Positions 1-7,936 of a stretch of 44,279 nt of DNA are shown piece by piece. Position numbers and translations under genes: made by a program. Numbering within the stretch: position 1 is the first letter of the stretch; each line of letters starts with the position of its first letter. This DNA comes from Saccharopolyspora shandongensis (lineage in GTDB: Bacteria > Actinomycetota > Actinomycetes > Mycobacteriales > Pseudonocardiaceae). The stretch covers positions 1-44,279 of the forward strand of contig NZ_FNOK01000071.1 of the NCBI RefSeq assembly GCF_900106995.1. The letters run 5' to 3'. Below the pieces are notes generated by a model. It ran no database searches. It was not told the origin of the DNA and worked only from the letters and a program-made list of their open reading frames with translations.

Positions 1-1
1 C

Positions 2-307
2 GACCACCTGGGTGGAGATCCGGCAACCTTGATCTGGGATGGACTGTCCGCCCACCGTTCGAAAGACATGAAAGCCTGGCTGGCCACCCAACGACACTGG
101 CTGCGCGTCGAGCGGCTGCCCGCCTACGCACCCGAGCTCAACCCAGTCGAACAAGTCTGGGGCAACATCAAAACAACCGAGCTGGCCAACCTCTGCCCCG
201 AGCACATCGACGAAGCACATACCGCCGCGGGCACCGGCCTGGACCGCATAGGCAACAGCTACCAACTGTGCTTCTCCTTTCTCGACCACACCGGACTCCG
301 CCTATGA
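2..307 (+). CDS. IS630-type transposase, C-terminal part
   Basis: The reading frame enters from the window's left edge, so only about 101 C-terminal residues are visible. The stretch WDGLSAHRS carries the second catalytic Asp and its following His, and PELNPVEQVWGNIK carries the terminal Glu of the DDE triad. This is the classic end of IS630/Tc1-like transposases. The enzyme would cut and rejoin DNA at the element's ends. The stop lies only about 30 bases before the frame of a truncated regulator, so the element's right end probably falls near 310-340. Completeness cannot be judged because the N-terminal part and the left end lie outside the window. Confidence 0.88.
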   Translation, partial: DHLGGDPATLIWDGLSAHRSKDMKAWLATQRHWLRVERLPAYAPELNPVEQVWGNIKTTELANLCPEHIDEAHTAAGTGLDRIGNSYQLCFSFLDHTGLRL

Positions 308-347
308 ACCAAGATCACCCAAATACCAAAAGATCATTAGTGCTCGC

Positions 348-614
348 GTGGCGGAGTCAGGTGCCGAACTGGCCGGAAATCCCGCGATAACTCTGTTTGT
401 GGAAGTGTTGGCGCAGCTCGATCAGGACATTGTTCAGCGGGAGTGGGATGCGGCGGAAAAGGAAGACGAGGGCCACCATGACGCCGCGCTCGTGTCGCAC
501 GACGCGCATCGCGCCATCGTTGCGGCCATCGTCGCCGGCGACGCACCGCTGGCGCAGTACCGGATGCGGCGGCACCTGCAGGCGATCGCCGCGCTGTTCG
601 AGCCGGAGTCCTGA
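348..614 (+). pseudogene. GntR-family regulator fragment (FCD domain only)
   Basis: About 88 residues that match the C-terminal half of an FCD ligand-binding domain of FadR-type GntR regulators. The pattern HDAHRAIVAAIVAGD followed by QYRMRRHLQ is the usual last two helices, including the metal-binding His. No winged-helix DNA-binding domain is present upstream; the frame runs straight into the end of the IS630-type element. A GTG at 348 is the first usable start, but there is no convincing ribosome-binding site. I read this as a regulator cut by the insertion element or by a deletion beside it. It could still be translated as a short fragment. Confidence 0.7.
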
Positions 615-665
615 CGATGCGGGGTGGTGGCACCGGATCGGAGCCACCGCCCGCCGGTTTCGTTG

Positions 666-1289
666 CTAGCGGTGCAATGCCTTGTCGCTGAACCCCATGT
701 CCAGCAACCGGCTGTCGGGCAGGGGCTGGTCGTACTGCAGAATCCCGTCTTTGATCCCGTACACCCGTTGCAGTTCCTGGAAGGATTGGGTGAATCGGCC
801 ATTGAGCAGGGCGGAGAACTGCAGCGGGGGGAGGCGTCGCAGTTCCTCCGGTGAGACTTCGGCCGCGTCCGCAAGGATGCCCAGGATCTCCGGGTTGTCG
901 TGGTAGTTGCCGTTCACATGCTCGCGCACGGTGGTGTAGTAGGCGCGCAGGAATGCCTCGCCGACCGCGCGATGCTCGCGGAGCAGGGTGGGGCCGTAAA
1001 CGACGGCACCCTGTATCTCCTCGGGGTCGAAGCCGAAGGCGAACGTGGCCGGGAAGGCCGGGGAGGCCGCCGCGTCGAGCCAGAGCGGGTCAGCCAGCCA
1101 GCCGGCGTCGACCGCCCCGTTGGCCAGGGCCGTGTACACGTCGGCGGTGGCCATTTGCTGGAACTTGATGCGCGACAAATCCAGGCCCGCCTTCTGCAGC
1201 TCCCGGTTGATCACGGCCGACACCGCCGCGCCGTCCCCGACCTGCGAGGCGATCGTCACGCCATCCAGCTGGCGCGGATCGAACCTGCT
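666..1289 (-). pseudogene. NitT/TauT-type ABC substrate-binding protein, N-terminally truncated
   Basis: Read on the minus strand, from about DPRQLDGVTIASQVGDGA to the stop this is a periplasmic-binding-protein-like sequence of the NMT1/SsuA-like class, which captures small organic ions such as sulfonates or nitrate for ABC import. The segment TADVYTALANGAVDAGWLAD is the typical hinge region where the protein senses occupancy. The signal peptide and first lobe are missing. At about 1285-1291 the homology stops and is replaced, in a different frame, by a SnoaL-like sequence. No permease or ATPase partner is nearby. It is best treated as a dead remnant. Confidence 0.65.
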
Positions 1290-1456
1290 GCCTTGCGCAG
1301 CTCGACGTCCAGCCAGGCGATGAACTGGTCCCGGTCGCCGTCGAAACTCACGTGGTGATCCACGGCACCCGGGTGATAGCAGGAGCGCACCAGTTCCAGG
1401 TCCAGCCGGTCGATACCGCGGCAGTAGCGGCATTGCACCTCGTAGATCAGCGTTCG
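1290..1456 (-). pseudogene. SnoaL-like (NTF2-fold) protein fragment
   Basis: A minus-strand stretch of about 55 residues contains RYCRGIDRLDLELVRSCYHP followed by DHHVSFDGDRDQFIAWL. This is the N-terminal signature of SnoaL-like/NTF2-like small proteins in actinobacteria. The frame is abruptly joined to the truncated binding protein at about 1290, so the rest of the fold is lost. The visible part corresponds to roughly the first third of a normal protein of about 150 residues. The function of the ancestor is unknown; members range from polyketide cyclases to uncharacterised proteins. Confidence 0.6.
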
Positions 1457-1879
1457 CGGAGAAGCGCAAGCCGATATGGACGGGACGCTGAAGACGGTGC
1501 CCGCGTCATGGACTGCAGTGGTGATCGTTTCGCGCACTGCAGGCCGGATTCGAGGACGTACTCGTGCTGCTGGCGGTTCGGTTCGCACCGACGGCTTCCC
1601 GATCGTGCTGCGCTGACCACACGCGCGAATCCGAAGTGGTCATGCCGCCCTGCCTTCCAGGTGTGCACCCGGCCGTCCGGAAAGACCGAGGTGTGCAGGC
1701 GGGGCAGGGATGGCTTTCATGCTGGCTGCTCGTGATGGCTCAGGAGGCTGAGCCCCTGTCCCACCCCAACCCCGGTGGCGCGCCGGCTGAACGCTTCGAC
1801 GTGAAATGGTGACCGGGAACCGGGGGTTGAGGCGGCACGTCTCACCGCTCGGTGGACCGGTGTGCGAGAGGGGCGCGGG
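1457..1879. other. Intergenic, no recognisable gene
   Basis: Several short open frames exist on both strands, but none has a recognisable domain or a good ribosome-binding site. The stretch lies between decayed genes and is probably degraded coding sequence. I see a short hairpin-like run around 1738-1758 (GGCTCAGGAGGCTGAGCC) and nothing else I can name. Confidence 0.4.
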
Positions 1880-2578
1880 ATGTGGCTCGGGATGTATCCA
1901 GGTTGGTTGACCGCTGGGTTGACATTTCCGGCCGGGACCGTGGTGCAGTACCTCACAGCGGCGAAGGATCTCGTACCGGAGGCGTTGCTCCACGACAGTG
2001 GACAGGCAGACGAGCTGGCCGACGAGTACGGCGCGATCTGGCTGGACACCCTGCACTTCATCGGGCATTGGGCCGGCGAGGCCGGCCGCGACGGCGAGCT
2101 GCGGACCGAATTCTGGATGAATTTGGTTCAGGCCGCCCGCATCATGGCATTCCCGCAGTTCGTACCGTACTGCCTCGGCAAGGCGCAAGGTCTTCCCCGC
2201 CAGGACGCGGGTGACCTGATGGCGGCGTTCAGCATGCTGCCGTCGGTCGTCGAGGTACCCGAGAAGCTGCGCGAACGCTGCCTGAAAGCAGCCGGGCACA
2301 TCCGCAACGATGACCCGTTCGCTGCCCAGATGCTCGACTCGGTCGACCTGGACGCGCTGGCCGAGCACCTGCGCGCCGGGGCGTACGACAGGCTCGGTGA
2401 GTTCCTGAGCGAGCTGTTCTCGGACGTCTTCGATGACCTGTTCGAGCTGGTCACGAGCCCCGATTTCCCGGCGGAGCAGGCGAAGTACGCCTGGGCGGTG
2501 ATCGGCCCGAACCCGTTCCGGCTGACCCTCGGCAACAACACGTCTGTAGAAGCCCAACCCTGGTGGCGCGCCATCTGA
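1880..2578 (+). CDS. Hypothetical protein (unrecognised family)
   Basis: An open frame of 232 residues from ATG 1880, preceded at a 6-7 base distance by GAGAGGGG, which favours this start over an in-frame GTG at 1862. The product is acidic and mostly alpha-helical in appearance, rich in Leu, Asp, Phe and Trp, with runs such as FLSELFSDVFDDLFELV. It has no signal peptide, no clear membrane segment and no motif I recognise. Codon usage looks like that of real actinomycete genes, which argues against chance. It stands alone between decayed sequences. The opposite strand also carries a long open frame but with unnatural composition. Confidence 0.5.
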   Translation: MWLGMYPGWLTAGLTFPAGTVVQYLTAAKDLVPEALLHDSGQADELADEYGAIWLDTLHFIGHWAGEAGRDGELRTEFWMNLVQAARIMAFPQFVPYCLGKAQGLPRQDAGDLMAAFSMLPSVVEVPEKLRERCLKAAGHIRNDDPFAAQMLDSVDLDALAEHLRAGAYDRLGEFLSELFSDVFDDLFELVTSPDFPAEQAKYAWAVIGPNPFRLTLGNNTSVEAQPWWRAI

Positions 2579-2589
2579 ACTTTTCAGCA

Positions 2590-2605
2590 TGGGAACCTGT
2601 TCCCA
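2590..2605. repeat. 16-nt perfect palindrome
   Basis: TGGGAACCTGTTCCCA is a perfect inverted repeat with 7-bp arms and a 2-base centre, 12 bases after the stop of the preceding ORF. It could be an operator or part of a recombination site; it is too short and lacks a T-run to be a normal terminator. Confidence 0.5.
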
Positions 2606-3237
2606 CCTCGCACAGCTAGCGGCTCCCCGATTCGATTTGATCGGCTCGGGCTGTTGAGCGTGTTGGTCTGAACCGCGTTGTGCTGGGTGGCAGCGAGCAG
2701 CACCGGTTTTTCGTGCGGTTGCTGGGTTTTCGCTGGGAAGTGTCTCTTATGGACATGACCGGGGTCAAGGGGCCGCAGGTTCACATCCTGTCCGACCGGC
2801 CGTGGGAGAGCCCGTCGACATGGCACGACAGTGCAGGTCAGTGGACTTTTTCGTGCCCTGGCAGTGGATCTCCAGTGATCGTCCCCATGGGTGCCGTCTC
2901 GATTTTCGTCCTTGTTGATCGCTCCGCTGCTCGGCGCCGGTGTGGTTTCCGCGACCTGGCGTGCCGACAAGCCGGTCCGTTCGGTGACGGCTTCGGCATC
3001 GGGCCCGTCGTAACTACCACTGCGATCGCCGTTTTGTCGGAATGATCTTCTGAGTCTGTTTCTGGCCTCGGGTTTGGGTCTGGACACTGGTGGCCGCATC
3101 CCATACCGTCCGGTCGGGCTGTCGCGGCCCCCCAGAAGTCCGGCTCTGATGGATCGGAACCGCTGGCGCCATTGCAGTCCGCACAAGTTCAGATAAAACC
3201 GACGCGCCGACGTTCGGGAGCAGGCAAGGAGTGGGGT
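2606..3237. other. Intergenic region with tRNA-like remnant, no gene
   Basis: More than 600 bases without a supportable gene. Short open frames on both strands lack start signals and domain content. Apart from the tRNA-like piece at 2761-2798 I recognise nothing. The promoter for the downstream amidohydrolase should lie in its last 100 bases, but no clear -35/-10 pair stands out. Confidence 0.4.
2761..2798 (+). other. tRNA 3'-half remnant
   Basis: GGTCAAGGGGCCGCAGG followed by TTCACATCCTGTCC reads like the 3' half of a tRNA: a 5-bp T-stem GCAGG/CCTGT enclosing a 7-base TTCACAT loop. The universal A58 of the T-loop is replaced by C, and no matching anticodon arm, D-arm or acceptor 5' strand precedes it. 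It is therefore a decayed partial copy, as is often left at attachment sites of integrated elements. It could also be chance resemblance to the conserved T-arm. Confidence 0.45.
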
Positions 3238-4458
3238 ATGACCTTCCTTGAAGATGCCACGGCGATGCAGGGTGACCTAGTCGAGTTGCGCAAGCGTCTG
3301 CACCATCATCCGGAGATCGGGCTAGAGCTCCCACGTACCCAGGAGGCGGTGCTCTCCGCGCTTGAGGGACTCCCCTTGGAGATCACGACGGGCACGAGGA
3401 CGACATCGGTCACCGCAGTGCTCCGCGGTGGGCGGCGGGAGGCAGCGGACCCGAAGACCGTGCTGATCCGCGGCGACATGGACGCGCTGCCGGTCGACGA
3501 GGAGACCGGGCTGGACTTCGCCGCGACGAACGGCGCGATGCACGCATGCGGGCACGACCTGCACACCACCTCGCTCGTCGGCGCCGCGAAGCTGCTGAGC
3601 CAGCATCGCGACACGCTCAAGGGCGACGTGGTGTTCATGTTCCAGCCCGGCGAGGAAGGCTTCGACGGCGCGGGTGTCATGATCGAGGAAGGCGTCCTCG
3701 ACGCTGCCGGCAAGCGCGTCGACGCCGCGTTCGGCATGCACGTGTTCTCCAGCCAGCTGCCGTCAGGGCTTTTCACCAGCAAGGCCGGGACGGTCATGTC
3801 CGCGTCGCACGGGCTCTTCGTCACCGTCCGCGGAGCCGGTGGCCACGGGTCGGCTCCGCACCGGGCGAAGGATCCGATCGTCGCGGCTGCGGCGATGGTC
3901 ACCGCACTGCAGACGATGGTGACCCGCACCTTCGACATCTTCGACCCCGTCGTGATCACCGTCGGGAAGTTCTCCGGCGGCACGAAACGCAACGTCATAC
4001 CGGACACCGCGACGTTCGAAGCGACCGTTCGCTGCTACAGCGAGGTCAACGAGGACCTGCTCGCCTCCTCGATCCAGCGCACGCTGGAGGGCGTCGCCGC
4101 ATCGCACGGCGTCGACGTCGAGTACCGTTTCAAGCCCGAATACCCGACTACCGTCAACACAGCTGCCGAGGTCGACTTCGGCGCCGACGTGGTGCGCAAC
4201 GCCCTCGGCGAGGAGCGCTACCAGGAGATGCCCCATCCGGTGTCAGGGTCGGAGGACTTCTCCCGGGTCATCGCCGCCGTCCCCGGCGCGTTCCTCGGTA
4301 TCGGCGCCACCCCGCCGGGGCTCGACCCGGATGCCGCCCCGATGAACCACTCGCCACGCGCGGACTTCGATCCGGCCGTGCTCTCCGACGCGGCCGCCAT
4401 CTACGCCGGCCTCGCCTCCCGCAGGCTGGACGTGTTCGCCGAGGAGGTGGCGTCGTGA
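3238..4458 (+). CDS. M20 family metal-dependent amidohydrolase
   Basis: A 406-residue cytoplasmic hydrolase of the M20D type (hippurate, N-acyl-amino acid or indole-acetyl-amino-acid hydrolases), which cleaves amide bonds of N-acylated amino acids. The start ATG 3238 follows AAGGAG. GDMDALPVDEETGL and MHACGHDLHT supply the metal ligands (C104, H106), and FQPGEEGFDGA carries the general-base Glu. The lid/dimerisation domain follows, with RGAGGHGSAPH in it, and the C-terminus has HPVSGSEDFS with the last ligand region. The length is normal for the family. The gene ends in a GTGA overlap with an MHS-type transporter, so substrate uptake and hydrolysis are probably coupled. The exact substrate is not visible. 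Confidence 0.9.
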   Translation: MTFLEDATAMQGDLVELRKRLHHHPEIGLELPRTQEAVLSALEGLPLEITTGTRTTSVTAVLRGGRREAADPKTVLIRGDMDALPVDEETGLDFAATNGAMHACGHDLHTTSLVGAAKLLSQHRDTLKGDVVFMFQPGEEGFDGAGVMIEEGVLDAAGKRVDAAFGMHVFSSQLPSGLFTSKAGTVMSASHGLFVTVRGAGGHGSAPHRAKDPIVAAAAMVTALQTMVTRTFDIFDPVVITVGKFSGGTKRNVIPDTATFEATVRCYSEVNEDLLASSIQRTLEGVAASHGVDVEYRFKPEYPTTVNTAAEVDFGADVVRNALGEERYQEMPHPVSGSEDFSRVIAAVPGAFLGIGATPPGLDPDAAPMNHSPRADFDPAVLSDAAAIYAGLASRRLDVFAEEVAS

Positions 4459-5843
4459 GCGGCACACCCCGATCCAGCGGCCACATCCGGACTTCCGCTG
4501 ACCAGAGCAAGGCCCGCACGCTCTTCGGCATCGGCTCCGGCAATGCGATGGAGTGGTTCGACTGGGGCGTCTACACCACGTTCACCCCGTTCTTCGCCTC
4601 GCAGTTCTTCCACGGCGACGACCCCGTCTCCGACGTGCTCAAGACGCTCGTCGTGTTCGCGGTCGGGTTCCTCGCGCGTCCTTTCGGCGGCGCATTGTTC
4701 GGCTGGATCGCCGACAAGATGGGCCGCAAGCTCTCCATGTCGCTGTGCGTCGCGCTCTCCGCGGGCGGCAGCCTGCTGATCGGCATCTCGCCGAACTACG
4801 CCACCATCGGCGTCGGCGCGTCCCTCATCCTGGTCCTCGCTCGCCTCGCCCAAGGACTCGCGCACGGCGGTGAACTGCCTTCTGCGCAAACCTACATCGC
4901 CGAGACCGCACCCAAGGAGCGGCGCGGGCTGTGGTCCAGCCTCATCTACTTCTCCGGCACCATCGGGCAGCTCGCCGGCACCCTGCTCGCCGCCGTGCTC
5001 TCCACGATGGTGACTGCCGAGTCGATGAACGCCTACGGCTGGCGGATTCCGTTCATCATCGGTGGTGTGTTCGGGCTCTACGCACTGTTCATGCGGTTGC
5101 GCATGCACGAGACCGAGGCCTTCGTCGAGGAAGCCATCCACGACGACCCCACCGGCAACGAGGACGAAGATCACCTCCACACCAAGAAGGGCGCCATCTG
5201 GCGGACCGTCAGGGAACACCCGAAGCTGCTCTTCCAGGTCATCGGCATGACCGTGGGTGCGACCGTTCTCTACTACGTGTGGGCGATCTCGGCCCCCGCG
5301 TACGCCATCAACGTGATCAAGGTGCCGCCTGCCCAGGCGTTGTGGGCCGGCGTCGGGGCGCAGATCGTCTTCCTGGCAGTCGTCCCGCTGTTCGGCGCGC
5401 TCTCGGACCGGATCGGCCGAAAGCCGATCCTGCTGACCGCGGTCGTCGGTCTCTCGATCCTGAGCTTCCCGCTGAACGCGATGCTCAACCAGTCGGCGTG
5501 GTCGTTGTTCTTCGCGATGTCGATCGCGCTGATCTTCCTGGCGATGTCGACCTCCGTCGGGCCTGCCGTCTACGCGGAGATCTTCCCGACGCGGATCCGG
5601 GCGATCGGGCTGGCCGTGCCGTACTCGATCGCCGTGGCGCTGTTCGGCGGCACCGCCCCCTACCTGCAGACGTTCTTCGCCAGCCAAGGCATCAGCAGTG
5701 CGTTCACCTGGTACAGCATTGCGCTTGGCCTGATCACCGGCTTCGTCGTGCTGACGTTGCCGGAGACGAAGGGCATCGACCTGAAGGACAAGTCGGTCGG
5801 GCAGCACGGGCGCCGCAAGGCACTGCGCGAGGCGTCGAGCTGA
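4455..5843 (+). CDS. MHS-family MFS transporter (metabolite:H+ symporter)
   Basis: A 462-residue membrane protein with 12 predicted helices. It opens with the MHS hallmark GSGNAMEWFDWGVYTTF, followed by the loop 2-3 motif GWIADKMGRKLSM and the loop 8-9 repeat GALSDRIGRKPIL. The MHS subfamily imports organic acids, betaines or similar small metabolites with protons. The start GTG 4455 overlaps the stop of the amidohydrolase by four bases, and GAGGAGGTGG lies just upstream, so the two are translationally coupled. I infer that it brings in the N-acyl substrate or exports a product of the M20 enzyme. A hairpin at 5850-5887 follows. Confidence 0.9.
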   Translation: MSGTPRSSGHIRTSADQSKARTLFGIGSGNAMEWFDWGVYTTFTPFFASQFFHGDDPVSDVLKTLVVFAVGFLARPFGGALFGWIADKMGRKLSMSLCVALSAGGSLLIGISPNYATIGVGASLILVLARLAQGLAHGGELPSAQTYIAETAPKERRGLWSSLIYFSGTIGQLAGTLLAAVLSTMVTAESMNAYGWRIPFIIGGVFGLYALFMRLRMHETEAFVEEAIHDDPTGNEDEDHLHTKKGAIWRTVREHPKLLFQVIGMTVGATVLYYVWAISAPAYAINVIKVPPAQALWAGVGAQIVFLAVVPLFGALSDRIGRKPILLTAVVGLSILSFPLNAMLNQSAWSLFFAMSIALIFLAMSTSVGPAVYAEIFPTRIRAIGLAVPYSIAVALFGGTAPYLQTFFASQGISSAFTWYSIALGLITGFVVLTLPETKGIDLKDKSVGQHGRRKALREASS

Positions 5844-5849
5844 GTGCGC

Positions 5850-5887
5850 TGGCTGGTCAGGGGATGCGATGTTCCCCTGGCCAGCCC
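5850..5887 (+). terminator. Hairpin terminator after the MHS transporter
   Basis: Arms at 5850-5864 (TGGCTGGTCAGGGGA) and 5873-5887 pair over 14-15 positions with one G-T pair and an 8-base loop, starting 7 bases after the stop codon. There is no T-run, as is usual in high-GC actinomycetes. Confidence 0.7.
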
Positions 5888-6020
5888 CTGCCCTACAGCG
5901 CACGCGGGCGGCATCGTCGTCACCGGCGGTGAGGCTCGCCCGCAGCGGCCGGCGAACAACGGCCGTTGCCGAACGAAGATCCATTGTGGAATCTTCTTGT
6001 TTCATATCTTCCGGGCGAGG

Positions 6021-6068
6021 TGTTCGCCGGGCACGGGGGTCGAATTCGGCGCCCGTGCCCGGCGAACA
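6021..6068. repeat. 48-nt near-perfect palindrome
   Basis: The arms 6021-6037 and 6052-6068 are exact reverse complements over 17 bases (beginning TGTTCGCCGGGCACGGG). The centre, around GAATTC at 6042-6047, is itself largely self-complementary, so nearly the whole 48 bases can fold. It directly abuts the broken left edge of a dehydrogenase remnant at 6071, which suggests a recombination scar or the end of a lost element rather than a terminator, since no gene ends next to it. Confidence 0.75.
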
Positions 6069-6070
6069 GC

Positions 6071-6340
6071 GACGTGCTCTCGCTCCATCTGTCCATAAGC
6101 GGCGACGGCCCGCTGCTCGGCGCTGCGGAACTGGTTCGCGCCAAGATCGGCTCGTACCTGGTGAACGCCGCCCGCGGGTAACTGGTCGGTAAAATTCGCG
6201 CTCGCGACTTCGCTCCACGGTGGGCATGTCGCCGATGTCGCGTCGATGTGTACGCCGTTGAACCGCCGCGCGGCAGCCCTGCTCTGAGTGCGTCCAATCT
6301 GACCGTTGCCCCGCGCGTCGCGGTAATCGCCGACCGGGCC
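6071..6340 (+). pseudogene. D-isomer-specific 2-hydroxyacid dehydrogenase remnant
   Basis: In one frame the sequence reads DVLSLHLSISGDGPLLGA, then GSYLVNAARG, then a stop at 6179. After about 20 scrambled residues it continues in the same frame as DVYAVEPPRGSPALSASNLT. These three blocks, with correct spacing, are the NAD-binding half of 2-hydroxyacid dehydrogenases of the phosphoglycerate/formate dehydrogenase type, where LVNTARGE and DVFxxEPP are hallmark strings. The in-frame TAA replaces the Glu codon normally found after ARG. The N-terminal half is missing, cut at the 48-nt palindrome, and the C-terminus fades out after about 6340. Clearly non-functional. Confidence 0.72.
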
Positions 6341-6566
6341 AACGCCGGAATGGGCGTTTTCGTCGTTTCAGGCGTCGTCCGGGTGCTGTGCGGTGAGGAT
6401 CCCGTCAACGGGGTTGTTCGACCGCGATCGTGTGCGATCTCTGGTCGTTCGCCGAGACGTCGACGAGCTGCACGGGGCATTCATCGGCGGCTGACTGGTG
6501 ACGTCGTACCGGGCGGGCCGGTCCACCGCGCACCGCCGCATCCGCCGTGGTCTTCATGGCGCTGTC

Positions 6567-6582
6567 TTTGGGTATACCAACC
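6567..6582. promoter_or_regulatory. GTATAC-centred operator candidate, distal
   Basis: TTTGGGTATACCAACC contains the palindrome GGTATACC and lies about 235 bases upstream of the ABC operon. AT-rich GTATAC is rare in this high-GC background. The shape resembles operators of FCD-type GntR regulators. A second copy lies at 6745. Confidence 0.45.
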
Positions 6583-6744
6583 GGCATGAGTGAGTGGTCG
6601 GGGCTTCCGGTCGAATAGCTAGCCGGGACTGGATCGCGCGATCCTGTGACGAGCCAAAATCAGTTCGTTGTCGGAATATCGGTACTTCCGGTCGCCCGGT
6701 CGGCGGGGTGGGCCCGATGTCGGCGCACTCGGGCGGGTCAAACA

Positions 6745-6759
6745 TTTGGTATACAGACC
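6745..6759. promoter_or_regulatory. GTATAC-centred operator candidate, proximal
   Basis: TTTGGTATACAGACC lies about 57 bases before the first codon of the ABC permease gene, where a promoter is expected. It shares TTTGG and TATAC with the distal site. It is a plausible repressor site controlling the ABC operon. No intact GntR gene is visible nearby; only an FCD fragment at 348-614 remains. Confidence 0.45.
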
Positions 6760-6815
6760 GCCGCCCTTGATGTACCGTCGCTTCACCCCGCACCTCTGAG
6801 CACCGAAGGATCGAC

Positions 6816-7901
6816 GTGCCGGATCCGCATGAGTCGCCGAGTCGAACGCGCCGCGCCAGCGCGTCGGAGCACGCTGATGGACGGGTGCCCACCCTGCCTT
6901 CGCCGGAATCCGCGGCTGTGAAGGCCGAGCGTGGGCCGGCTGCGGAGATCGCCACCGCGCGGTCGCTGCTGGGCACGGCGTGGCTCCGGATCCGGCGCAG
7001 CCGGATCGCCATCGCCTCGCTGGTCGTGGTGGTCCTGATGGTGCTGTTCGCGGCCCTGGCTCCGGTGCTGGTGGCCATCGAGGGCTCGGATCCGTTCACC
7101 ACCCGGATCGGGCCGGACTTCTTGGACGACTTCTACGCGCCGGGTTTGCCGCTGTCGTACTACCGCTACCCGTCCGGTGAGCACTGGCTCGGGCTGGAGC
7201 CGGGGCTCGGACGCGACATCTTCGCGCGAATGGCCTACGGCGCAAGGATTTCTCTGACCATCGCGCTACTGTCCACAGTGGTGTCCGTGGTGCTGGGCAC
7301 CGTGCTCGGCGCTGCCGCCGGATATTTCGGCGGCAAGGTCGACATGGTGATCAGCCGCGTGATGGATCTGTTCCTGGCGTTCCCGCACCTGCTGTTGGTG
7401 CTGTCGCTGACCCCGATCATGCAGTCCCGGCTGCAGGGCACCGCCCTCGACTCGGGCAGCCTGGTGCCGATCGCCTCGTTGGTGATCATTCTCGGCTTCT
7501 TCGGCTGGGCGTACCTGGCCAGAGTCGTGCGCGGCCAAGTGCTCTCGATCCGGGAGCAGGAATTCGTCGAGGCCGCGCAGGCGTACGGGGCCTCTCATCG
7601 GAGCATCATCTTCCGGCAGATCATCCCGAACGTCATGGGGGTCGTGCTGGTCTACGCGACCATGATGATCCCCACCAACATCACCGCGGAGGCGGCCCTT
7701 TCGTTCCTCGGCGTCGGGGTCAAGGACCCCACGCCGTCGTGGGGTCAGATGCTCAACGCGGCCCAGGCGGGGAACTGGTACCTGTCCGACCCGTGGTTCC
7801 TGGCCGTCCCGGCCGGCGCGCTGGTGATCACCGTGCTGGCGTTCAACCTGCTCGGCGACGCGGTCCGGGATGCGTTGGACCCCAAGTCTTCCCGAAGCTG
7901 A
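6816..7901 (+). CDS. Peptide-type ABC transporter permease (DppC/OppC-like)
   Basis: A 361-residue inner-membrane subunit. An unusually long, polar N-terminal tail of about 60 residues precedes the first helix (IAIASLVVVVLMVLFAALAP). The binding-protein-dependent permease loop EFVEAAQAYGASHRSIIFRQ near the C-terminal third contacts the ATPases. HWLGLEPGLGRDIFARMAYG before the second helix is typical of the DppC branch. The start GTG 6816 is preceded by GAAGGA. It is the first gene of a six-gene operon in the order DppC, binding protein, DppB, DppD, DppF, amidohydrolase. Having permease C before the binding protein is less common than the usual A-B-C-D-F order. Confidence 0.9.
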   Translation: MPDPHESPSRTRRASASEHADGRVPTLPSPESAAVKAERGPAAEIATARSLLGTAWLRIRRSRIAIASLVVVVLMVLFAALAPVLVAIEGSDPFTTRIGPDFLDDFYAPGLPLSYYRYPSGEHWLGLEPGLGRDIFARMAYGARISLTIALLSTVVSVVLGTVLGAAAGYFGGKVDMVISRVMDLFLAFPHLLLVLSLTPIMQSRLQGTALDSGSLVPIASLVIILGFFGWAYLARVVRGQVLSIREQEFVEAAQAYGASHRSIIFRQIIPNVMGVVLVYATMMIPTNITAEAALSFLGVGVKDPTPSWGQMLNAAQAGNWYLSDPWFLAVPAGALVITVLAFNLLGDAVRDALDPKSSRS

Positions 7902-7936
7902 TCCACCCCTTCCTTTCCCATCCGTGAGGAGACGCA

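Noticed and set aside
1640..2590. Minus-strand open frame opposite the hypothetical gene at 1880-2578
   Set aside because: Composition is dominated by Arg, Pro and Gln as expected of antisense; the plus-strand frame has a ribosome-binding site and natural composition.
4401..6227. Very long minus-strand open frame opposite the MHS transporter
   Set aside because: The composition is Arg/Asp/Glu/Gln-rich with no domain; it mirrors a well-supported transporter gene on the plus strand and is a high-GC artefact.
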